Source of the DNA: Alkalicoccobacillus gibsonii
Lineage (GTDB): Bacteria; Bacillota; Bacilli; Bacillales; Bacillaceae_D
Direction of reading: 5' to 3'
Length of the DNA stretch: 64,000 nt
Assembly: GCF_016798245.1 (NCBI RefSeq)
Contig: NZ_JAEUZA010000002.1
Location: forward strand, 558,001 to 622,000
A program made the translations under genes and the position numbers. The notes beneath the pieces are model-generated. The model saw only the letters and a list, made by a program, of their open reading frames with translations. It made no database searches and had not been told where the DNA came from. Positions 36,555 through 47,814 of this stretch are shown here, piece after piece; the first letter of the stretch is position 1, and each line of letters begins with the position of its first letter.

Positions 36555-38336
36555 ATGAAAAGATGGATACGGTTTCAAGATTGGAGCTTAAGGTGGAAGT
36601 CTTTCCTGATTCTATTATCGTTAATCTTTATTCCTGCGTTAACAATCAGTTTCCTCGTTTACTACCAGTCAAATTCGATTTTAGAGAAACAGGTCATTGA
36701 ACGAAACGAACAGAATCTCCGGCACATTGAGCATAACTTGCTGGAAGTAATGAGGGGAATGGAGGAGCTCTCAAGTTATATCATTTATAGCGAAGAATTC
36801 AGGCGGTACATGACGATGTCTGTGGATGAGGCCGATAGTGATCCTGAAGAAGTACAACGACTCCAAGACCATATCCGAGGCTTTTTTACCTTTCACCTGA
36901 ACAACAAGCATTATGTGAACTCCGCCTACCTTGAAGGGGTAAATGGGACGCAGCTTCATCTTGGGGAGCGAATTTCTGGAGATGAGCAAGAGTGGGAGGA
37001 GATTGCTCAGACTCTTCAAGGGAAAATTCTGTGGACTGATCCCTATCAGATGGAGCGCGGGGGCTGGGTGCCGGAAGACTATCAGATGATTTCTCTTTTT
37101 CGAGTCATTAATAATCTATTCGATATTACAGAACCAATCGGGCAGGTGAGGATCCGACTAGATGAACAAGAGCTTTTTTCATACATGACAAATGGATACA
37201 TGAATCCAAATGATGAGATGGTGTTACTGCAACAGGATGGACTCGTTCTTTCTCATCAAGATAAGCAGCTTGTTGGACAGCGGTATCCAAATGAACAGGT
37301 GATTCAACAGGTAAAAGAAGAGTCTGGACTCTTTACATACGATGAAAACGGAGAAGCTTATTATGCTGTGACACGTAAGGTAAAAGGAAGAGATCTATAT
37401 CTTGTCTCAACAGTGAGTGAGAAGTATATACTCAATGAATTTAGTCATATCCGTACGATGATGCAGATGATTATGATTGGTTCTGGTGTCGTTGGAGTGA
37501 TCGCATTTTTGGGGTTCATGTTAACGATTATTAGACCCATTACTGATTTAACACGTGAAACAAAACGCCTTGAGGATGGGGATTTTTCTGCCCAGGTTCA
37601 GGTTCGTTCTAAGGATGAAATTGGTCAATTGGGCTCTCGTTTTAATAAAGCAGTAAGTCACATTCAATACTTAATTGGGACAAAATATAAGCTTGAAATT
37701 CAACATAAAGAGTCTGAATTGAAAGCGCTTCAAAGTCAAATTAATCCTCATTTTCTTTATAACACATTAGATATGATTCGATGGACCGCCCGTCTAGAGC
37801 AGGCGAATGAGACCGGCCAAAGTATTGAGGACTTATCCCGACTATTTCGAATTAGCTTAAGCCAAGGGAAACTGCTCATTCCTCTTAAAGACGAAATGAC
37901 GTATGTACAGAGCTATCTCCAGTTACAGAAAAGACGTCTAGGAGGAATGTTGACTTTTTCAGCCTATATGGAAGCTGGGATTGAAAAAAATCTCGTATTA
38001 AAGCTCATTCTACAGCCATTGGTGGAGAATAGCCTCCAACACGGATTTGAAGAGATAGATGAGAATAACGTGATACGTATTCGTGCATTTCGTTCAGGTG
38101 ATTTGATCGTGATTGATGTGATCGACAATGGAGGTGGCCTCTCTATGGGGGTTGATGCATTTAATGACTCGTTAAAGCAACAGACTGAACAGAATGGATT
38201 TGCATTAAAAAATATACACGAACGCTTAGAAAATAAGTTTGGAGCGCCTTACGGGTTGAGAGCGATTCAAAGTGAACAAGGCACACATGTCCAAATTACG
38301 ATCCCTAATCAAATCATAGAGGAGGACCGAGAATGA
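36555..38336 (+). CDS. YesM-type sensor histidine kinase
   Basis: 593 residues. Two membrane helices (LILLSLIFIPALTISFLVYY and MIGSGVVGVIAFLGFMLTII) flank an extracellular sensor of about 250 residues. A HAMP domain (RPITDLTRETKRLE), the His_kinase motif INPHFLYNTLDMIRW (His near residue 399) and an ATP-binding domain with LVENSLQHGFEE and DNGGG follow. It pairs with the adjacent AraC-type regulator, its stop overlapping the next start. Such systems sense carbohydrate and control a neighbouring ABC importer. Confidence 0.92.
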   Translation: MKRWIRFQDWSLRWKSFLILLSLIFIPALTISFLVYYQSNSILEKQVIERNEQNLRHIEHNLLEVMRGMEELSSYIIYSEEFRRYMTMSVDEADSDPEEVQRLQDHIRGFFTFHLNNKHYVNSAYLEGVNGTQLHLGERISGDEQEWEEIAQTLQGKILWTDPYQMERGGWVPEDYQMISLFRVINNLFDITEPIGQVRIRLDEQELFSYMTNGYMNPNDEMVLLQQDGLVLSHQDKQLVGQRYPNEQVIQQVKEESGLFTYDENGEAYYAVTRKVKGRDLYLVSTVSEKYILNEFSHIRTMMQMIMIGSGVVGVIAFLGFMLTIIRPITDLTRETKRLEDGDFSAQVQVRSKDEIGQLGSRFNKAVSHIQYLIGTKYKLEIQHKESELKALQSQINPHFLYNTLDMIRWTARLEQANETGQSIEDLSRLFRISLSQGKLLIPLKDEMTYVQSYLQLQKRRLGGMLTFSAYMEAGIEKNLVLKLILQPLVENSLQHGFEEIDENNVIRIRAFRSGDLIVIDVIDNGGGLSMGVDAFNDSLKQQTEQNGFALKNIHERLENKFGAPYGLRAIQSEQGTHVQITIPNQIIEEDRE

Positions 38337-39370
38337 CAGTAAAGATGCTCATTGTTGATGATGAACCAGTCATTTGTCAGGGGCTTAAGGAAACCATTGA
38401 TTGGCAAAGTATTGGTGTAGAGGTAATTGGAACAGCTTTTAATGGTAAGAAGGCGTTGGAGGTGCTCAACAGGGATAAAGTTGACTTAATTTTAACGGAT
38501 ATCTCTATGCCTGAGATGGATGGCCTTCAATTAGCAGAACATGTTGTAAGCAACTATCCAGATATCAAGATGATCATTATTAGTGGGTACGATGAATTTG
38601 AATATGCACGCAAGGCGATTCGAATAGGGGTAGAGGATTATTTACTGAAGCCAGTAAATGTGGATGAGTTACTGAATCTCGTGAAGAAGGTGGCAACAAC
38701 CATTTTAGAGAATCAAGAAATAAGCTCCTATCCTAAAGAAGCCGGTGGCCAAATAATCGCAGCCTTGTTAAAGCAGGATGAGAAGGAAATCAAATCCGGT
38801 ATCACCTACACATGCTCTGTCTTAGAAAAATATTCGCCGCAAAAAGCTTTACCACTTTATCAGAAGCTCGTACTAACCCTAAAACAACAGCTCCAAGATC
38901 GATTGCCAAACAAGTCATTTGATCAAGTGGAGTTGAACCTTTTCGAGAACAAAGAATTAAGAAGCCTGAAACACGATTTTGAAACGGATGTTCTAAACTT
39001 ATTTAATCAATTAAAAGATTCAGAGGGAGTGCACTGGATTATCGAAAACATAAAGCGTTATATCGATAAGAACTATCAGCAAGATTTGCGTGCCTCTGAT
39101 GTAGCCGAACAGCATTACATCAGTCCAAATTACTTCAGTATGCTTTTTAAACAGGAAACGGGTAGAAGTTTTTCTGAGTACCTTAATGGATTAAGAATTA
39201 ATAAGGCATCTAAGCTTTTACTGGAAACATCTAATAAGGTCTTTGAGATAGCGGAGTACGTGGGCTACAAGGAGTATAAATATTTTGTCCAGGTTTTTAA
39301 GAAGCAAGTCGGTGTCACGCCAACCGAATACCGCCGCCTAAATGCATCTCATGATCTACGAAAAAAATAG
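38333..39370 (+). CDS. YesN-type response regulator with AraC DNA-binding domain
   Basis: 345 residues. The receiver domain has the acidic pocket VDDE, phospho-acceptor Asp56 in LILTDISMPEMDG, and the conserved Lys in DYLLKPVN. The C-terminal AraC helix-turn-helix pair covers about residues 245-340 (YISPNYFSMLFKQETGRSF and VGYKEYKYFVQVFKKQVGVT). It overlaps the kinase gene by 4 bases. It should activate the flanking binding-protein and permease genes. Confidence 0.92.
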   Translation: MTVKMLIVDDEPVICQGLKETIDWQSIGVEVIGTAFNGKKALEVLNRDKVDLILTDISMPEMDGLQLAEHVVSNYPDIKMIIISGYDEFEYARKAIRIGVEDYLLKPVNVDELLNLVKKVATTILENQEISSYPKEAGGQIIAALLKQDEKEIKSGITYTCSVLEKYSPQKALPLYQKLVLTLKQQLQDRLPNKSFDQVELNLFENKELRSLKHDFETDVLNLFNQLKDSEGVHWIIENIKRYIDKNYQQDLRASDVAEQHYISPNYFSMLFKQETGRSFSEYLNGLRINKASKLLLETSNKVFEIAEYVGYKEYKYFVQVFKKQVGVTPTEYRRLNASHDLRKK

Positions 39371-39426
39371 ATATTATCGTAGCTTTTAGGATTTTTGAGC
39401 TTACACGTTCCCTTTACAATACAAAT

Positions 39427-39440
39427 AGTAAACGCTTTCA
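39427..39440 (+). promoter_or_regulatory. cre-like site upstream of the permease genes
   Basis: AGTAAACGCTTTCA differs from the CcpA consensus only in its first base. It lies about 26 bp before the permease start and suggests a second, repressible promoter. Confidence 0.65.
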
Positions 39441-39465
39441 AATTTGCGTGAAGGGAAGGAAGCCT

Positions 39466-40350
39466 ATGCATTTAATCAAGAGTAACTGGAAAATTGCCCT
39501 TGGTGTCATACCGGCTCTACTTATATATTGTATCTTTAGCATCATTCCAATCTTTATCTCCTTCTACTACTCATTTATGTCGTGGAATGGATTTTCTGCA
39601 ATGCAGTATGTTGGCCTTGCAAATTTTAAAGCGATTTTAAATGACTCTGTATTCTGGCTATCCGTTCAAAATAACCTTATTGTCGTAGCGGCATCTGTAT
39701 TCGGGCAGATCCCAATTGCGCTCGTGCTTGCTTTACTTCTTAATCAGAAAATTAAAGGGGCTAAATTCTTCCGAACGATCGCATTCTTACCTGTTGTGAT
39801 ATCGACGGTTGTTATTTCACTCACATGGCGCCTGATTTTTAACGTGGAACAAGGCTTATTGAACAACCTATTAGATAACCTGGGCTTGAGTGCACTGGCT
39901 CAGAACTGGCTCGGAAATCCTGACTATGCCATGTACGCGATTGCTGTTGTGATCATCTGGCAGTTTGTTGGACTTTATTTCATTATCTTCTTATCTGCCT
40001 TACAAACCGTACCAAGAGATATCCTTGAAGCAGCGGACTTGGATGGAGCAACCGAATGGCAAAAAACACGCTATGTCACCTTACCATCCATTTGGGGTGT
40101 CATTATCATCGCTGTGATTCTTTGCATAAGTGGAAGCTTAAAGACCTTTGACCTCATTTACGTGATGACAGGTGGAGGACCGGCGAATTCAACAGAGGTA
40201 ATGGCTACATATATGTACACAGAAACCTTCCAGGGCTTGAGATACGGGTACGGAAGTGCGATCTCTGTTCTTATCTTTGTCTTTAGTATCGTAATGATCA
40301 TCCTAGCAAATGTCTTACTCAAAAAACGTGGGAACCGAAAGCCGGTTTAA
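39466..40350 (+). CDS. Sugar ABC transporter permease (MalF/UgpA type)
   Basis: 294 residues with about six membrane helices (LGVIPALLIYCIFSIIPIFI at the start). The cytoplasmic coupling motif EAADLDGATEWQKTRYVTLP, which contacts the ATPase, is present. ATG 39466 is preferred to GTG 39448 because GGGAAGG is properly placed before it. It acts with the second permease and the binding protein; no ATPase gene lies here, so a shared MsmX-type ATPase is likely. Confidence 0.9.
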   Translation: MHLIKSNWKIALGVIPALLIYCIFSIIPIFISFYYSFMSWNGFSAMQYVGLANFKAILNDSVFWLSVQNNLIVVAASVFGQIPIALVLALLLNQKIKGAKFFRTIAFLPVVISTVVISLTWRLIFNVEQGLLNNLLDNLGLSALAQNWLGNPDYAMYAIAVVIIWQFVGLYFIIFLSALQTVPRDILEAADLDGATEWQKTRYVTLPSIWGVIIIAVILCISGSLKTFDLIYVMTGGGPANSTEVMATYMYTETFQGLRYGYGSAISVLIFVFSIVMIILANVLLKKRGNRKPV

Positions 40351-40363
40351 AAGGAGGCACACC

Positions 40364-41239
40364 ATGCAAATTGAAACTACACAAAAATCTCCGATAAATG
40401 AAAAAACAGCAAGAGCAAAAAAAATCGCTCGCCGCTCCTTCATTTATGTTATTCTCATTGCCTTTGCGATTGTGAACGCCTATCCCATTGTCTGGATGAT
40501 CATGAACTCATTTAAATCAGGCCAGGACTTTGCCTTAAACCCTTTTGGCCTGCCTACAGAATGGGTCTGGACAAATTATATAGAAGCGTGGGTTACAGCG
40601 AACATCAACACCTACTTCTTTAACAGTGTCTTTGTCGGAGTGGTGGCCGTATTCCTAACCGTTCTTTTTGGCGCATTGGCCTCCTACTTCCTAGCCCGAT
40701 TTACATTCAGAGGCCAAAAAGTACTATACTCCTTTTTTATCCTAGGACTTCTGGTACCTATTCACGCAACACTCGTGCCGATGTTTATCCTCATGCAAAA
40801 AATAGGATTTATTGATACGCACCTTGCTTTAATCTTTCCATACATTGCATTTAACCTATCCATTACCATCTTCTTACTAACAAGCTTTATGAAATCCTTC
40901 CCTAAGGAAATAGAAGAATCCGCAATCATGGATGGCGCAGGAGTGTTTCGCATATTCTGGTCAATCATTTTGCCAATGACACGCCCAGTGCTCGCAACCG
41001 CTATTATTATTAACTTCATTAACAACTGGAACGAATTCAGCTTTGCACTAGTCCTCATCAACGACGATGCACTTCGAACCCTGCCACTCGGACTAGCAAA
41101 CTTTGCAGGACAGCACTCAACAAATTACACAGCTCAAATGGCAGCCTTGACCATCGTCTTAATCCCAACGATTCTCTTCTATTTATTTATGGAGAAGCAG
41201 ATCGTGCAGGGGATGACGCAAGGAGCGGTTAAAGGGTAG
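40364..41239 (+). CDS. Sugar ABC transporter permease (MalG/UgpE type)
   Basis: 291 residues with six helices (SFIYVILIAFAIVNAYPIVW at the start). The coupling motif reads EIEESAIMDGAGVFRIFWSI followed by LPMTRP. ATG 40364 has AAAGGAGG upstream, 13 bp after the first permease stop. The pair forms a heterodimeric channel typical of CUT1 importers. Confidence 0.9.
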   Translation: MQIETTQKSPINEKTARAKKIARRSFIYVILIAFAIVNAYPIVWMIMNSFKSGQDFALNPFGLPTEWVWTNYIEAWVTANINTYFFNSVFVGVVAVFLTVLFGALASYFLARFTFRGQKVLYSFFILGLLVPIHATLVPMFILMQKIGFIDTHLALIFPYIAFNLSITIFLLTSFMKSFPKEIEESAIMDGAGVFRIFWSIILPMTRPVLATAIIINFINNWNEFSFALVLINDDALRTLPLGLANFAGQHSTNYTAQMAALTIVLIPTILFYLFMEKQIVQGMTQGAVKG

Positions 41240-41319
41240 AGGAATTTTGGTGGAGTTGAAGTCATGATCATTTTCGTTTGCAATGCGTGGCATTGTGGCG
41301 GGGTGGTGGTGGCTTTTTT

Positions 41320-41410
41320 TGTGTGTTGTGTGGCTAGGTGCGTGGGAATAGGGAGGGCGGTGTGTGAAAAAGAGGTAGGATGCGCGAAAAAAGGGGCCAA
41401 TGCTTAAAAA
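41320..41410. repeat. Possible short TGYGYGAAAA array
   Basis: TGTGTGTTG, TGCGTGGGAA, TGTGTGAAAA, TGCGCGAAAA and TGCTTAAAAA start at 41320, 41339, 41361, 41381 and 41401, intervals 19, 22, 20 and 20. It resembles the stronger arrays in pitch but is short and degenerate, and its last unit overlaps a terminator. Confidence 0.35.
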
Positions 41411-41439
41411 AGCCTTCCTCCACAATGGAAAAGAAGGCT
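41405..41439 (-). terminator. Terminator of the soluble chemoreceptor gene
   Basis: On the minus strand AGCCTTC and GAAGGCT form the stem, followed by TTTTTT (41410-41405). Confidence 0.75.
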
Positions 41440-41447
41440 CCCCTCTA

Positions 41448-42272
41448 TTAATTTGCACTCACTTTTTCAAAATACGATTTCATCTCTGAGCTTACCTGTT
41501 CGAGATCGTTAATTAGCTGGCCAAAGTCAGTGACGAGTCCTGACTGCTCATCAGAAGCCTGCTTAATTTTCCCTACGCTCGACACAAGTGCTTTCATATG
41601 TTCTTGAATATCTTTGAGAGAGTCGTTGATGTTACTTGTGGTTTTTGTTGTTTCATCTGATAACTTTCGTACTTCTCCTGCAACAACGGCAAAACCTGCA
41701 CCCGCTTCTCCGGCACGAGCTGCTTCAATGGAAGCATTTAAGCCAAGCACCTTCGTTTGTCGTTGGATGTTGGCAATTTCCTCTGCCGATTCTACTGTTT
41801 GATTTGTTAAAGTTAAAGACTGAGTCGATTGATGAGAAATCTGTACACTTGATTCAGCCAATTGTTTTGAATGATCGGCGACAACCTTTGAAGCCTCTTG
41901 TAGACCATTGATAATGCCTCCAATAGTTTGCATATATTCATCTAGCTGTCGTTTTGATTCCAACGAACGAACCGCGGCAAACTGACCAATCACTTGACCT
42001 GTCTCATCTTTAATTGGAAAGGCTCGAACAAACACAGGAACCCCATAAACCTCTTTTGGCAAACGTTCAGCTGTATACTCTCCCGCAAAGACCTTCCGTG
42101 CATTCGGGTCGTCTTGAGCTAATGGACTTCCTATTGGAATATCTAGGTCAATTTCCGAGCTAGGTAAAAACTGAAGAAACTTCTCACGGTCTGTAATAGC
42201 AATTAGAATATCCTTACCAAATACTGTTTGAATATCCTCTGCCGCATGTACTAAACGTTCTAGCTGATTCAT
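41448..42272 (-). CDS. Soluble methyl-accepting chemotaxis protein (YfmS-like)
   Basis: 274 residues with no membrane helix. The first 110 residues form a PAS/globin-sized sensor ([39 protein letters not shown]). The C-terminal signalling hairpin keeps [20 protein letters not shown] and [13 protein letters not shown]. Cytoplasmic receptors of this length in Bacillus (YfmS type) lack HAMP and probably sense an internal signal or metabolite. It sits between two sugar-uptake operons. Confidence 0.85.
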   Translation of the reverse strand: MNQLERLVHAAEDIQTVFGKDILIAITDREKFLQFLPSSEIDLDIPIGSPLAQDDPNARKVFAGEYTAERLPKEVYGVPVFVRAFPIKDETGQVIGQFAAVRSLESKRQLDEYMQTIGGIINGLQEASKVVADHSKQLAESSVQISHQSTQSLTLTNQTVESAEEIANIQRQTKVLGLNASIEAARAGEAGAGFAVVAGEVRKLSDETTKTTSNINDSLKDIQEHMKALVSSVGKIKQASDEQSGLVTDFGQLINDLEQVSSEMKSYFEKVSAN

Positions 42273-42320
42273 CTTACGTTCATCCTCTCAATACGATCAC
42301 AATTGAAGCTGTACTCTTTT

Positions 42321-42347
42321 ATATCGACTTGTTAGAGCAGGAATTAC
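42321..42347 (-). promoter_or_regulatory. Candidate SigD promoter for the soluble chemoreceptor
   Basis: On the minus strand GTCGATAT (42328-42321) is one base off the SigD -10, with GTAA 15 bp upstream in place of TAAA. Confidence 0.45.
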
Positions 42348-42458
42348 AGTCAAATAATATCCCATCAACTAATTAGAAAGCTTAATCAATAGATATATGG
42401 TATTTTCTGAAAGATTACATTTATATTTAGTAGTAAAGAAAGGTAGTACAAGCCCTTG

Positions 42459-42472
42459 TGAAAGCGTTTCCT
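42459..42472 (+). promoter_or_regulatory. cre-like site before the PTS operon
   Basis: TGAAAGCGTTTCCT keeps the CcpA core (GAAAGCGTTTC) with mismatches at the right end. It is about 75 bp before the regulator gene, the expected position for carbon catabolite control. Confidence 0.5.
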
Positions 42473-42545
42473 TTTTATTTAGGAAACGATTCATTCTAGC
42501 GGGTAACGAGGACTCATTTTACACTTTGTTTAGGAGGTGAATAAG

Positions 42546-44372
42546 TTGAAGGCACGCCACGTTAAACTGCTTCATTTGTTAAATGACAGAGAGGGAGAAT
42601 ATTTAAGTGGTAAAGCTTTAGCTGAAAACTTAGGTGTGAGTAAACGAACGATACGAGAAGATGTTCGCTTTGTGAATGAACATCATTTAAAAGGTTCATT
42701 AATTGTATCTAGCACTAGAAATGGATACAAATTACAAGGAATTATCGATGAGATTAAGGAATCACTTTATTTAGAATTTGTTGAACGAGCGGCATATGTG
42801 AGTAAAAGACTTATGGAGCAAGACAGTTGGGTTTCCTCAGAGGAGCTTGCGGAACAGTTACAGGTGTCCACCCAGACGGTGAATGCAGACATACAAAGAA
42901 TCATATGTAGTATTACAGATCAAACACAGATAACACTGCAAACGCGGCCCTTCTTAGGGGTTAGATTATGTGGGTCCGAATCATCAAAACGAAGTTGGTT
43001 TATTTCACTAATCAAGGATGAATATGCATCTAAGGATGAAACGATTTCCGGGCTTACCGCTTTCTTTGAAGGTTGGTTAACTAAGTCAGATCTCACACAA
43101 ATTGTTCAACAAATGGATGAGATTTTAACTAGTCGGCACATTCAATTAGATATAAAAAGATGGGCAAGGTTGGTAGTGGTTTTAACGACAATCTTTCATC
43201 GACAAACTCAGTTCCCGATTACACAATTTGAGCAAGCGACACATCTGGCTGATGAGGACCAACTAGCTGATGCCCTTCTCATTCTCTTAGGAGTAAATAA
43301 TCATGATGAAAGATCCTGGCTAAGCCTTCACCTTAATGGATTGAAGATTTATTCAAATCCTATGTCATGGAAGAAGAGAGATCATCAAATTAAGCTCTCA
43401 TTATGCTTAAGGGAATCGCTAGAACAATTGGGACAGCAATATGGATATCCATTATTAATTGATACTCAGTTAATTGAAGGTTTGCAGCAACATCTAGGGA
43501 AGGCATATGATTCCCTGCGTCATCACGTTGATGTGTATAACAACCTTCTTCCGCAAATCAAAGAGCAATTTATTCAGGCTTATCAAATGGCAGTGGTCTT
43601 AGCAAAGTCTCTAAGTCACAGTCTTTCTTTTTCTATTCCTGAAGAAGAAGTTGGATACTTAGCTCTTCATCTTCAAACAGCTATCGATCGGATGAACGCT
43701 GAGCCAGTTCAAGCAGCCATCGTACACAATGGTACAAACATTATGGCCACTTTGATGCGTCAAAAGCTGGAACAATCCATCTTGAATTTATCTATTGAAG
43801 GTATTTATAGGCTGGAAAAGATCGGGCGTATTCCTGAAAACGTGAAAGTCATCATTTCTACCAAGCCGATTGCTTTGACCCAAAAACATATTTTAATGAC
43901 TGAAGAACTTTTGCGTACAAGTGATATTAATCGATTAAAAGCTGGATTACACTTCGGTGAATTAAGAGAGCGAGTGAGTCTTCATAATTTTTTCCTTACG
44001 GATGAGCATTCAAAAAAGAGGCTGTTAGAGGAATTCGTCAAACAAGCAAATGTGCAAACCTATCTATCTTCCATTCAAGATAGAGAAAGCTTGTCGACTA
44101 CAGAAGTAGGGAATAAGATCGCGATTCCTCATCCACTTGTTTCTGCAGATGTTCCGCGTTCTGAAATTTATGTTTGTGTAAACAAGCGGTGTATCCATTG
44201 GGGGACTCGTTCCGTACAAATCGTATTTCTTCTTTTGTTAAGTGAGAAGGATACCATATTTTATGAATCTATTTTCAGAGAGATTTATCAATTCATGCGT
44301 TCAGAAAAAGGAATTACACATCTATTGCAGGGGAAAAGCTATCAATCATTTATTGAGTCTTTAAATATGTAG
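42546..44372 (+). CDS. PRD-containing PTS transcription regulator (BglG/MtlR family)
   Basis: 608 residues. An N-terminal HTH (LSGKALAENLGVSKRTIRED) and a second HTH-like segment (SSEELAEQLQVSTQTVNADI) are followed by PRD domains (IPEEEVGYLALHLQTAIDR carries the regulatory histidine). The C-terminus is an EIIA-like domain with phosphorylatable His in IAIPHPLVSADVP. It should control the downstream sugar PTS genes in response to PTS phosphorylation. The start is TTG 42546; AGGAGG touches the GTG at 42537. The aldolase gene follows after 19 bp. Confidence 0.88.
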   Translation: MKARHVKLLHLLNDREGEYLSGKALAENLGVSKRTIREDVRFVNEHHLKGSLIVSSTRNGYKLQGIIDEIKESLYLEFVERAAYVSKRLMEQDSWVSSEELAEQLQVSTQTVNADIQRIICSITDQTQITLQTRPFLGVRLCGSESSKRSWFISLIKDEYASKDETISGLTAFFEGWLTKSDLTQIVQQMDEILTSRHIQLDIKRWARLVVVLTTIFHRQTQFPITQFEQATHLADEDQLADALLILLGVNNHDERSWLSLHLNGLKIYSNPMSWKKRDHQIKLSLCLRESLEQLGQQYGYPLLIDTQLIEGLQQHLGKAYDSLRHHVDVYNNLLPQIKEQFIQAYQMAVVLAKSLSHSLSFSIPEEEVGYLALHLQTAIDRMNAEPVQAAIVHNGTNIMATLMRQKLEQSILNLSIEGIYRLEKIGRIPENVKVIISTKPIALTQKHILMTEELLRTSDINRLKAGLHFGELRERVSLHNFFLTDEHSKKRLLEEFVKQANVQTYLSSIQDRESLSTTEVGNKIAIPHPLVSADVPRSEIYVCVNKRCIHWGTRSVQIVFLLLLSEKDTIFYESIFREIYQFMRSEKGITHLLQGKSYQSFIESLNM

Positions 44373-44391
44373 AAAAAGTAGGAGGATATCT

Positions 44392-45270
44392 ATGTTAATG
44401 ACAATGAAGGATTTATTGAAAGTGGCCTATGAACATAAATTTGCAGTGGGATCTTATAACGTTTCAAATAGTGAGCTACTTAGAGCAATTATAGAAACGG
44501 CTGAGGAGAAAAAATCTCCGGCCATCCTACAAATTCACCCAAATGAGTTAGCACTTGTTGGAGATGAGTTTGTAGCCTATGCAAGAGAGGCTGCTTATAA
44601 ATCAACGGTGCCAGTCGTCATTCATCTTGATCATGGTGGGAGTATAGAGGATATAGCAAGAGCGATTAAAAATGGGTATACGTCAGTCATGATAGATGCC
44701 TCCCACCTCTCATTTGAAGAAAATATTGAACTGACTAAACGAGGAGTGGAACTTGCTCATTCGGTTGGTATATCGGTAGAAGCTGAGCTGGGTACAATTG
44801 GAAATAATGATGGTAGCTCAGAAGGTGGAGCTGATCATATTCTGTATACTGAACCAGAAGAGGCGAGAGAATTTGTAGAACGTACGGGGTGCGATACACT
44901 TGCGGTTGCGATTGGTACGTCGCATGGATTCTACCCGAAGAATTTAAAACCTAAAATTCAACTTGATAGGCTAGAAAAAATTCATGAATTAGTAAATATC
45001 CCACTTGTACTACATGGTGGGTCAGATAACCCAGATGAGGATATTCGGAACTCAACTAAATTCGGTATTGCTAAGATTAATTTATCTAGTGATATGAAAA
45101 GAGGCTTCTTCAATCAGTTACGAAAGACACTTGAAGAGAAACCGAATGATTTCGAACCAGATATTCTGTTTCCAGAAGCAAATGAAGCTGCTAAAGAAGT
45201 ACTCCGTCAAAAAATGGATTTGTTTGGTTCCACTGATAAAGCACACTTATATCATTTGGGTGAATTTTAA
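44392..45270 (+). CDS. Class II ketose-bisphosphate aldolase
   Basis: 292 residues, zinc-dependent aldolase of the fructose/tagatose-bisphosphate family. Visible features: AVGSYNVSN, HLDHGG (catalytic Asp80, zinc His81), VEAELGTIGNNDGSSE, AIGTSHGFY (zinc His) and LVLHGGSDNP (zinc His), with the phosphate-binding KINLSSDMK segment. It cleaves a ketose bisphosphate into two trioses. Its place inside a PTS operon implies that the imported sugar phosphate enters through this step. AGGAGG precedes the ATG. Confidence 0.88.
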   Translation: MLMTMKDLLKVAYEHKFAVGSYNVSNSELLRAIIETAEEKKSPAILQIHPNELALVGDEFVAYAREAAYKSTVPVVIHLDHGGSIEDIARAIKNGYTSVMIDASHLSFEENIELTKRGVELAHSVGISVEAELGTIGNNDGSSEGGADHILYTEPEEAREFVERTGCDTLAVAIGTSHGFYPKNLKPKIQLDRLEKIHELVNIPLVLHGGSDNPDEDIRNSTKFGIAKINLSSDMKRGFFNQLRKTLEEKPNDFEPDILFPEANEAAKEVLRQKMDLFGSTDKAHLYHLGEF

Positions 45271-45272
45271 AT

Positions 45273-45719
45273 ATGGAGTTAACCACTATACTGCAATCAA
45301 ATTTTATTCAATTTGATATGAAAGCGCAAACAAAAAATCAGGTGCTTGAACAACTAATCGAGCAGTTAGCAGCATCCGGGATGGTTACCTCAAAACAAGG
45401 TTTTTTAGAAGATGTTTTAGAAAGAGAAAAGCTGGGACCAACGGGGATTGGTAGTGGTATTGCTATTCCGCATGGAAAATCCATTCACGTAAATGAAGCT
45501 GCAATAGCAATAGGAAGAATGGTTGATGTGATTGAGTGGGAAAGCTTAGATGATCAGCCCGTAAAAACAATTATTCTCTTTGCGGTACCAGAGTCTGATC
45601 ATCAAAATACCCATCTTAAATTACTGGCTAAGGTAGCTAGCTCTTTGGCAAACGAAAAGACTTGTTACATTGTTCTATATTCCAATGATAAGGAAGAAAT
45701 AATTGAAGCACTTTCTTAA
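45273..45719 (+). CDS. PTS fructose-type IIA component
   Basis: 148 residues. The active-site histidine is in GIAIPHGKS near residue 71, the typical EIIA-fructose/mannitol motif. It receives phosphate from HPr and passes it to the IIB protein encoded next. Only 2 bp separate it from the aldolase gene and 12 bp from IIB, so all are co-expressed. Confidence 0.9.
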   Translation: MELTTILQSNFIQFDMKAQTKNQVLEQLIEQLAASGMVTSKQGFLEDVLEREKLGPTGIGSGIAIPHGKSIHVNEAAIAIGRMVDVIEWESLDDQPVKTIILFAVPESDHQNTHLKLLAKVASSLANEKTCYIVLYSNDKEEIIEALS

Positions 45720-45731
45720 GGAGGTCTCATA

Positions 45732-46049
45732 ATGAAAATCGTCGGGGTGGCAGCATGCACAGCTGGGATTGCTCATACTTTCCTTGCTAAAGAAAAACTT
45801 GTTCAAGCGGCTAAAGATGCTGGACATCAAGTGAAAATTGAAACTCAAGGTACGATTGGAACGGAGGATGAATTGTCTTTAAAGGATATCGCTGAAGCCG
45901 ATGTAGTAATCATTGCAGCAGATATAAGTATCTCAGGAAGAGATCGGTTTAAAGAAAAACAAGTCATTCATATCCCAACACATATTGCTATTAAATCACC
46001 AAAAGCACTTATGACCAAGATTGAGACTGAATTAAATGCCTCAAACTAG
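45732..46049 (+). CDS. PTS fructose-type IIB component
   Basis: 105 residues. The N-terminal phosphocysteine loop VAACTAGIAHTF is the family hallmark, followed by KIETQGTIGTEDELS and a C-terminal helix. It accepts phosphate from IIA and donates it to the sugar during transport by IIC. AAGGAGG precedes the ATG. Confidence 0.92.
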   Translation: MKIVGVAACTAGIAHTFLAKEKLVQAAKDAGHQVKIETQGTIGTEDELSLKDIAEADVVIIAADISISGRDRFKEKQVIHIPTHIAIKSPKALMTKIETELNASN

Positions 46050-46058
46050 GAGGATAGC

Positions 46059-47680
<1,622 letters not shown>

Positions 47681-47693
47681 GTCAATTTAAGGG

Positions 47694-47723
47694 TCTGCTG
47701 TCCAGTGGGACGGTGGATTTTTT
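47694..47723 (+). terminator. Terminator of the PTS operon
   Basis: TCTGCTGTCC pairs with GGACGGTGGA (with wobbles) and a TTTTTTG run follows. Confidence 0.65.
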
Positions 47724-47814
47724 GTTGTAAGTTGTTAATTAACAAACTGTTTGTAATTCATGACCTCACGCTGTATGATTGGAAATTATTTTAACAGAAT
47801 GAGTGGGGATTTTA

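Noticed and set aside
41179-41458. Two minus-strand ORFs of 73-91 residues
   Set aside because: They overlap the end of the permease gene and a terminator, with His/Pro/Thr-rich composition and no start signals.
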